Positions 6,515-10,801 of a stretch of DNA of 10,801 nucleotides are shown here, one piece after another; position 1 is the stretch's first letter, and the number at the start of each line of letters is the position of its first letter. The position numbers and the translations under genes were made by a program. The notes beneath the pieces were generated by a model. It saw only the letters and a list, made by a program, of their open reading frames with translations, ran no database searches and had not been told where the DNA came from. Origin of the DNA: Myxococcales bacterium (GTDB lineage: Bacteria > Myxococcota_A > Bradymonadia > Bradymonadales > Bradymonadaceae); the NCBI GenBank assembly GCA_007120615.1, contig SKNI01000003.1, forward strand, positions 1-10,801, given 5' to 3'.

Positions 6515-7420
6515 ATGACTGGTTCTGCCAAAATCTGGATTTCTCTTCTCAGTATTGCTGCTGTCGCATGGGCTGCGCCTGTCGCAGCAGAGCAGAGCCA
6601 GGAAGAACTCTTTATCGATGCCCACCGGGCTCATCAGTTGATCGAAGAGGGGGCCACCGTCATCGACGCTCGAGAGCGAAATGATCATCGCCGGGCGCAT
6701 ATCCCGGGGGCCTTTAATATCCCCTGGCAGGCCTTCGTCAGTGGATCGGAAAGTGGTGCGGTTATCGCCGATGATGACCGTCTCCAGACACTTCTTCGCA
6801 CCGCCGGCATCTCCAACGATCGTCCCGTCGTCATTTATGGAAATTGGAGCAACGAGGGGGCCTGGGGAGAGGAAGGTCGTCTCTACTGGACCCTTGATTA
6901 TCTGGGACACGATAACCTCCATATTCTCGCCGGCGGCTTGAGCGCCTGGATCGCATCCGATCGAAGCACAACCTTTGCGGGGATTCGACGTCCATCGGCC
7001 CCGGAGGTCGGTAATTTCACGATCGACCGCCGGGAGGATCGCCGCATCAGCACCGCAATGCTGCGACGATCTCTTTCCACAGATCAGCCTCCAGCGCTTA
7101 TCGACACCCGAGAGCGGGTCGAATTCGACGGAGAGATCAAATACGGCGAGAGCCGCCCGGGCCATATTGAAGGCGCAACTCATCTGTGGTGGAGGTCATT
7201 TTTTGATGAGAGCGGGCAATTGCGATCGGCCTCCGATATCGAAAACGACCTCAACGCCCGGGGAATCAACAGAGATTCGACCGTCGTCGTATATTGCACC
7301 GGTGGCATACGCTCGGGATTTGTCTACGCCGTATTGCGCTCTCTGGGCTTTGAGAACGTCCAGAATTACGACGCTTCGATGTGGGAGTGGACCCGCGACG
7401 AAGATGCGCCGCTGGGATAA
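6515..7420 (+). CDS. Sec-exported tandem-rhodanese sulfurtransferase
   Basis: The protein has 301 aa from ATG 6515, which lies 6 nt after GGAG (6505-6508). ATG 6512 and TTG 6491 are less well spaced. A cleavable signal peptide ends near PVAA|EQ (25/26), with no lipobox, so the product should be soluble in the periplasm. Domain 1 (about 32-145) has ATVIDARERNDHRRAHIPGA and LAGGLSAW, with no Cys in its loop YGNWSNEGAW. Domain 2 (about 165-295) has ALIDTRERVEF, GHIEGA and the catalytic loop CTGGIRS (Cys261), ending NYDASMWEW. It is clearly a paralogue of the preceding lipoprotein: same domain order, same single active Cys, similar WTLxYLGHDN segment. The gap of 97 nt holds two hairpins. The pair looks like a tandem duplication that diverged in anchoring and perhaps in donor. 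Confidence 0.93.
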   Translation: MTGSAKIWISLLSIAAVAWAAPVAAEQSQEELFIDAHRAHQLIEEGATVIDARERNDHRRAHIPGAFNIPWQAFVSGSESGAVIADDDRLQTLLRTAGISNDRPVVIYGNWSNEGAWGEEGRLYWTLDYLGHDNLHILAGGLSAWIASDRSTTFAGIRRPSAPEVGNFTIDRREDRRISTAMLRRSLSTDQPPALIDTRERVEFDGEIKYGESRPGHIEGATHLWWRSFFDESGQLRSASDIENDLNARGINRDSTVVVYCTGGIRSGFVYAVLRSLGFENVQNYDASMWEWTRDEDAPLG

Positions 7421-7544
7421 GCACAGTCGATAATCAGGGGACCGATTCCAATAGATCTGCAGCATCTTTTTCGTCGTTTCCCGGCGCTCAGGATGAGGCC
7501 GATGACAAGCCTCGAAGTCGTACGCCCTCGAACGGTCTTGAAAT

Positions 7545-7559
7545 TGAAACTGATTTTCA
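7545..7559. promoter_or_regulatory. Candidate Fur box upstream of exbB
   Basis: TGAAACTGATTTTCA matches 11 of the 14 defined positions of the 7-1-7 Fur consensus TGATAATnATTATCA. It abuts the candidate -35 of the exbB promoter, where bound Fe(II)-Fur would block RNA polymerase. TonB-system genes are classical Fur targets, so the position makes biological sense. Confidence 0.6.
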
Positions 7560-7588
7560 TTGGCAAACCGTCGGGGATCCGCTATTAC
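7560..7588 (+). promoter_or_regulatory. Candidate sigma-70 promoter for exbB-exbD-tonB
   Basis: TTGGCA (7560-7565, 5 of 6 to consensus) is separated by exactly 17 nt from TATTAC (7583-7588, 4 of 6). It predicts a leader of about 30-35 nt before the exbB ATG and directly follows the Fur-like palindrome. The rest of the 207-nt gap after the rhodanese gene shows only a weak 4-bp stem with a short T-run near 7453-7471. Confidence 0.55.
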
Positions 7589-7627
7589 AGAGCGAGTTCG
7601 TTGTTGCCACACTTGTAGGAGTTGCAG

Positions 7628-8302
7628 ATGACAGTCGGTGAATTGCTGATTAACGGGGGGTGGGCGATGGTGCCTATATACCTCTGTTCGGCGCTTGCAC
7701 TGGCGGTTTTCTGCCGAAAAGCTCTGGAGTTTCGAGCCGAGAAGTTAAGCAACCTGGACTGGCTTGAGGGCGTGGTGGAGTCCATCGAAAACTCCGAGAT
7801 CGACGACGCCCGAGAGCAGGCAAAGAAAGCATCCCATCCTGTTGGAAGGGTGGTGGTGGCGATGCTCGGCATTCTGAGAAAGCGCCCCGATCGCGTAGAG
7901 GCGGAAGCCCGACGGGTAGGCAGTCTGGAGTTGCAGCGTCTGGAAAAGCACGTCGGACTGCTCTCCTTTATCGCACAGGCAGCGCCCCTTCTCGGGCTTT
8001 TGGGAACCGTGCTCGGCATGGTCGAATTATTCATGAGTCTTCAGGGCACGGGCGCCTCCAATGTAGACGCCGCGCTTCTGGCCTCGGGAATCTGGAAAGC
8101 TCTTTTGACCACCGCCGCCGGGCTGATGGTCGCCGTACCGGCGCTGGCAGCGTATTCCTATCTGAACAGTCGCACCGATAATTTTCGCCTCGTTCTCCGC
8201 GACGCCATCGAACGGGTGTTGACCGCGTTTCCGACTACGGGTGGAGACGGTCAAAAGCATCCCCGTCCCCAATTGGTCCATGAGGCGGCCGATGCAATTT
8301 GA
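7628..8302 (+). CDS. exbB: ExbB/TolQ/MotA-family proton channel protein
   Basis: The protein has 224 aa. ATG 7628 has AGGAG exactly 6 nt upstream; the TTG at 7622 is rejected. Three membrane segments are visible, at about 12-30, 111-133 and 158-180, with a cytoplasmic loop of about 75 residues between the first two. The family signatures are APLLGLLGTVLGMVELF (119-135) and GIWKALLTTAAGLMVAVPAL (154-173), which form the channel wall. ExbB pentamers with ExbD use the proton gradient to energise TonB. TolQ is an alternative, but the downstream TonB gene favours ExbB. It is the first gene of a three-gene operon behind a Fur-like site and overlaps exbD by 11 nt. Confidence 0.93.
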   Translation: MTVGELLINGGWAMVPIYLCSALALAVFCRKALEFRAEKLSNLDWLEGVVESIENSEIDDAREQAKKASHPVGRVVVAMLGILRKRPDRVEAEARRVGSLELQRLEKHVGLLSFIAQAAPLLGLLGTVLGMVELFMSLQGTGASNVDAALLASGIWKALLTTAAGLMVAVPALAAYSYLNSRTDNFRLVLRDAIERVLTAFPTTGGDGQKHPRPQLVHEAADAI

Positions 8303-8687
8303 GAGCTTCGAGCGAGAGAACCCCACGATTAATGTCTCCGCTCTGATCGATGTTGTTTTTATACTGCTGATTTTTATTGTGCTCGCTGCAAATTTTGATC
8401 GGATTCGTGAAATGAATATTCTCTTGCCATCGGCTCAGGAAACAAGCCAGGCCACGCCGGACGCGTTGCAGTTGACCGTGTCCTTGGAGGGGCCGCTCTA
8501 TGTCGATGATCAAGAGATTGGCGAGGAAGAGCTGACGGAGAAACTTCGGGCGTATCGCGAGGAATTCGAGGTTCTGGTCCTGGTCAGTGACGGCCGCGTC
8601 GAATTAGACCGCGCCGTTCGCATCTTCGATAAAGCTTCGGCCGCCGGATTTGAGTCGGTCTCCATCGCAACCGAGGTGAGGCCATGA
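8292..8687 (+). CDS. exbD: ExbD/TolR-family biopolymer transport protein
   Basis: The protein has 131 aa from ATG 8292, chosen because GAGG lies 6 nt upstream. ATG 8280 and GTG 8241 lack such a site and would lengthen the short cytoplasmic tail. After a basic/acidic N-terminus comes the family signature INVSALIDVVFILLIFIVL. It contains the essential membrane Asp20 of the proton path, and a single membrane segment spans about 18-34. The remainder is the periplasmic ExbD/TolR domain, including the usual DGRVELDRAVRIFDKA pattern near the C-terminus. It pairs with ExbB in the inner membrane. Its stop and the tonB start share ATGA, so translation is coupled. Confidence 0.92.
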   Translation: MQFESFERENPTINVSALIDVVFILLIFIVLAANFDRIREMNILLPSAQETSQATPDALQLTVSLEGPLYVDDQEIGEEELTEKLRAYREEFEVLVLVSDGRVELDRAVRIFDKASAAGFESVSIATEVRP

Positions 8688-9478
8688 GACGAGAATTGAA
8701 CAATAGAAGTCGTCCCGGCTGGGGTTGGCCGATCGCAGTAGTGGTGCTGGTACATCTTGGTCTGGCGGCGATCCCGCTTCACTTCTCGGAGGCTCATAGC
8801 GAGGAGCCCCCACCGATACGCCTGACGTTTACCGCGCCCACGCCGGTGGAGACTCCCCCCGAGCCTGTAAGCGAGCCCGAGCCGGAAGAGGTCGTCGAGG
8901 CCCCGGTAGAAGAACCGGTTCAAAAGCCTGCGCCCGCAGTGGTTGCCGATGTGCCCGAGCAAGTGGCGCCGGAGCCGAAAGTGGCGATCGCTGAAGAAGA
9001 GCCCGTCGTCGACATGCCGGACGTGGTGGATCTCCCCGAAGAGCCGGAAGTGGCCGAAGTCGAAGAGACCACTGAAGTTGAAGAAACCGAGCTCGCCGCC
9101 ATCGAGCCTCTTCCCACCCCTGCAGAAGAAAAGCCGGTCGCTCCCGCTCCCGAGATCGATGAAGAGCAACCCCCTCAGAAGGTCGACTGGCAGGGATATG
9201 GGCGGACGATGATGCAATCCGTTCAATCGGAGCAGCGCTACCCGCGAATGGCCCAGCGCCGAGGTCTGGAAGGGACGGCTACGGTTCGGGTCGTCATCAA
9301 TCGCGACGGAACCCTCTCCCGCGCCCCCGATATCGTCGACTCCACCTCTCACCGAAGCCTGGACCGAGAGGTCCTGCGAATGGTCGAGGCCGCCGCTCCA
9401 TTTGCGGCTTTTCCCGGAGCTTCCGACGCTGACGAGCAGGAGTTCGTGATCCCCGTCCGGTTTCGCCTGAAGAGCTAG
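8684..9478 (+). CDS. tonB: TonB energy transducer
   Basis: The protein has 264 aa; the start is fixed by the ATGA overlap with exbD and an upstream GAGGTGAGG. Residues 14-31 form the N-terminal membrane anchor, with His24 at a place comparable to the functionally important His20 of E. coli TonB. Residues about 42-175 are a long Pro/Glu/Val-rich spacer (many PEP, EEP and VEE units) that would span the periplasm. It is strongly acidic rather than the Pro-Lys type of E. coli. Residues about 180-264 are the TonB C-terminal domain: YPRMAQRRGLEGTATVRVVI, NRDGTLSR, DREVLRMVEAAAPFAAFP and a final FVIPVRFRLK strand. It docks with the TonB box of outer-membrane transporters, none of which lies in this window. 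Confidence 0.94.
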   Translation: MRRELNNRSRPGWGWPIAVVVLVHLGLAAIPLHFSEAHSEEPPPIRLTFTAPTPVETPPEPVSEPEPEEVVEAPVEEPVQKPAPAVVADVPEQVAPEPKVAIAEEEPVVDMPDVVDLPEEPEVAEVEETTEVEETELAAIEPLPTPAEEKPVAPAPEIDEEQPPQKVDWQGYGRTMMQSVQSEQRYPRMAQRRGLEGTATVRVVINRDGTLSRAPDIVDSTSHRSLDREVLRMVEAAAPFAAFPGASDADEQEFVIPVRFRLKS

Positions 9479-9485
9479 TATTTGA

Positions 9486-9556
9486 GGAGCGCGGACGTCC
9501 TCGTCCGCATGAAGTAAAAGCGCTTTTTTCTGAGCGGACGGGGACGTCCGCGCTCC
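9486..9556. repeat. REP-like inverted pair between converging genes
   Basis: A 23-nt sequence (9486-9508) is repeated in inverted orientation at 9534-9556 with one mismatch. Each arm is itself a hairpin: GCGGACG pairs with CGTCCGC through 7 bp around a 4-nt loop. The 25-nt centre contains a perfect 12-nt palindrome, AAAAGCGCTTTT (9516-9527), followed by T residues. This head-to-head arrangement of two palindromic units is that of REP/BIME or REPIN elements. It lies between the ends of tonB and the GNAT-like gene, where it could also terminate both transcripts. Confidence 0.85.
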
Positions 9557-9568
9557 CGACGGCTAGCG

Positions 9569-10528
9569 TTATTCGACAGTGAAGTCGGAATCGATACGGG
9601 CCACCGCGCGCTCGATGAAGGTCTCCGGCGATCGAGGAATCCGGGGCCCACCACGTACCATCTTAATGCAATCAAACCGGTGGGCTCCCCGAAGATACCA
9701 GCTTGGAAGATAAGCCACCGGTCGAAATCCGTAGTCCAATAATTCAAAAAAGGCGTCTTCCTGATTCACCGGAAGGGTCAGCCGCACGTCGCGGACCCCT
9801 TTTTTCTGAATCCTTTCGGTGAATTCTTTGATGATCTCCACCGGGAAAGCTCCGGCGGCGTTCTCGATGGTCATATAATTTCCTCGAGAGTGATAGGTGG
9901 GCCAGACGCGACCCGAGATTACGGGGGCTCCCGTTCCCTGGGGACATCCAACGGGGAAACTCTTGGGGTAGAGGATGCCCTGCTCGGCGCCGTCGATTTT
10001 GCGCACGATGCGCGCTGCGAATGGGGCTCGGGTAATGGTGTTGAACGGCGGCTCTACCCGTCGCTTTTGACTCTCCGGGTGGGGAAAGCCCATGATCAAC
10101 TCCGCATCGGCGATCTTTGATGAGCCCGGTGCCGGGCGATAGCCCCAGCAGACCCCGCCCATATTTCGTCCCCGTTGAAATGACTTCTCACCCTGAACGC
10201 GAAAAAATACCACTCCGTGATTTTTCAGGCCCAGCCGTCTCAGGGCCTCAAAGAGCGCTTTTCCCACTGCTCCGCGCCGATCAATATTGTCCACCGAGAG
10301 GGCCCCGATTTCCAGGGACTCGTTCCAGGGCCTCAAAAATGCCACTCCACATCCCAATATCGACTTCTGATGGGATGCGATCACCACCGCCAACTCTTCG
10401 TCGGCGATCAATCGGGCGACTGTATCTGTGGAGAAGAGTTCCGGGTGAGCAAAGGACTGATCGTGGACTCGGGAGTAGAACGCACTGATCCGTTTGGCGT
10501 GTTTTGATTGAGCGAGTGTCAGTTTCAT
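9569..10528 (-). CDS. GNAT-like N-acetyltransferase family protein
   Basis: The protein has 319 aa from ATG 10528; an in-frame GTG at 10540 is an alternative, and neither has a clear Shine-Dalgarno. The N-terminal half looks like a GNAT fold: a start helix HAKRISAFYSRVH, strands LAVVIASHQKSILGCGVAFL and LEIGALSV, then RRGAVGKALFEAL (84-96), which resembles the acetyl-CoA-binding motif A (R/Q-x-x-G-x-G/A). The C-terminal half, after a Gly/Pro-rich middle, has RLTLPVNQEDAFFELLDYGF and LPSWYLRGAHRFDCIKMVR, the kind of ending seen in a second, degenerate GNAT module. The acceptor cannot be predicted. It is transcribed towards tonB and divergently from a DegT-type aminotransferase, a pairing seen in amino-sugar pathways, but a shared role is only a possibility. 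Confidence 0.72.
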   Translation of the reverse strand: MKLTLAQSKHAKRISAFYSRVHDQSFAHPELFSTDTVARLIADEELAVVIASHQKSILGCGVAFLRPWNESLEIGALSVDNIDRRGAVGKALFEALRRLGLKNHGVVFFRVQGEKSFQRGRNMGGVCWGYRPAPGSSKIADAELIMGFPHPESQKRRVEPPFNTITRAPFAARIVRKIDGAEQGILYPKSFPVGCPQGTGAPVISGRVWPTYHSRGNYMTIENAAGAFPVEIIKEFTERIQKKGVRDVRLTLPVNQEDAFFELLDYGFRPVAYLPSWYLRGAHRFDCIKMVRGGPRIPRSPETFIERAVARIDSDFTVE

Positions 10529-10540
10529 GACCGGGACCAC

Positions 10541-10720
10541 AGGGGGGTACGAGAAAGGACCTTCAATGTGGTATTTTCCGGCGGCTACCGATCATTGTCA
10601 ACGGAAGTTGGAAGTCATCCATCGTTGGATTTACATTCTTCGAAGAGTCCCTAGAATCATTTTTCCCACTCGCTCTGGAGTGGATATCTTCGAGTTGCCT
10701 TTTTTACGGGAGAACCCCAG
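10541..10720. promoter_or_regulatory. Divergent intergenic region
   Basis: These 180 bases separate the GNAT-like gene from the divergent aminotransferase, so promoters for both should lie here. I see TTACAT (10631-10636) and TAGAAT (10652-10657) with a short 15-nt spacer as the best plus-strand candidate. A 10-nt palindrome, TCTTCGAAGA (10637-10646), lies between them. None is strong. A frame crossing the region has no family features. Confidence 0.3.
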
Positions 10721-10801
10721 ATGAGCGCACCTGATCAGGAACGAATTTATCTCTCGCCGCCCGATATCGGTGAGGCGGAGCGCCGGTACGTCAAAGAGGC
10801 G
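10721..10801 (+). CDS. DegT/DnrJ/EryC1/StrS-type aminotransferase, N-terminal fragment
   Basis: Only the first 27 codons are present; the gene runs off the window. The start ATG 10721 has a purine-rich GGGAGA about 8 nt upstream. The visible protein, with IYLSPPDIGEAERRYVKEA, closely follows the usual opening of sugar-nucleotide aminotransferases of the DegT/AHBA-synthase family ('IYLSPPhmg..E..yvkeA'). These PLP enzymes make amino sugars for polysaccharides or glycans, typically at C3 or C4 of an NDP-keto-sugar. The family call rests on a short segment, and the catalytic Lys and substrate residues lie outside the window. Confidence 0.7.
   Translation, partial: MSAPDQERIYLSPPDIGEAERRYVKEA

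Noticed and set aside
5875..6531. Long minus-strand frame opposite the first rhodanese
   Set aside because: It is the complement of a clear rhodanese gene and has no recognisable domain.
6428..7183. Minus-strand 251-codon frame opposite the second rhodanese
   Set aside because: It is antisense to a well-supported gene; codon pattern and motifs belong to the plus strand.
8510..9352. Minus-strand 280-codon frame opposite exbD/tonB
   Set aside because: Its His/Arg/Gly-rich composition mirrors the Pro/Glu spacer of tonB. No independent support.
10527..10724. Plus-strand 65-codon frame in the divergent gap
   Set aside because: No family signature, and it overlaps the start of the better-supported aminotransferase in another frame.

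Overview
The window looks like an ordinary chromosomal segment of a Gram-negative bacterium with moderately high GC. Two predicted lipoproteins, a Sec-exported rhodanese, an ExbB-ExbD-TonB set and a GAF-type sigma-54 activator all imply an outer membrane and periplasm. Gene style, acidic Glu/Asp-rich exported proteins and REP-like intergenic repeats would suit a Myxococcota/Bradymonadales-like (former deltaproteobacterial) genome. That placement is inference, because no marker gene here fixes it.

Layout. (1) 1-190: tRNA-Asp(GUC) and a strong intrinsic terminator. (2) 281-2189, plus strand: a YidD-domain protein with a lipoprotein-type signal, overlapping by 17 nt a large lipoprotein of unknown function. 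(3) 2201-4602, minus strand: a two-gene operon of a metallo-beta-lactamase-fold hydrolase followed, through an ATGA stop/start overlap, by a GAF-AAA+-Fis sigma-54 activator. (4) 4603-5049: a gene-free stretch with a candidate promoter, a hexamer repeat, an 8-nt-period CCTTGGC repeat, a pyrimidine-rich tract and a TATAAT promoter element leading into two partly palindromic operators. (5) 5050-7420, plus strand: a probable sulfur module of a YezD/DUF2292 small protein, a lipoprotein tandem rhodanese and a second, Sec-exported tandem rhodanese. (6) 7421-9478: a candidate Fur box and sigma-70 promoter, then exbB-exbD-tonB. (7) 9479-9568: a nested REP-like inverted pair between converging genes. 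(8) 9569-10801: a minus-strand GNAT-like protein and, divergently, the first 27 codons of a DegT/DnrJ/EryC1/StrS-type PLP aminotransferase running off the end.

How the genes may work together. The TonB set would supply proton-motive energy to outer-membrane iron or nutrient receptors encoded elsewhere, and its promoter carries a plausible Fur site. The two envelope rhodaneses are related paralogues that each keep only the C-terminal catalytic Cys. With YezD behind an Rrf2/CymR-like operator, they suggest sulfur-responsive sulfane-sulfur handling outside the cytoplasm. The hydrolase plus GAF sigma-54 activator resembles a small-molecule sensing pair. The most interesting points are the operator-YezD-rhodanese arrangement, the lipoprotein form of YidD, the hydrolase/activator coupling and the REP-like pair.
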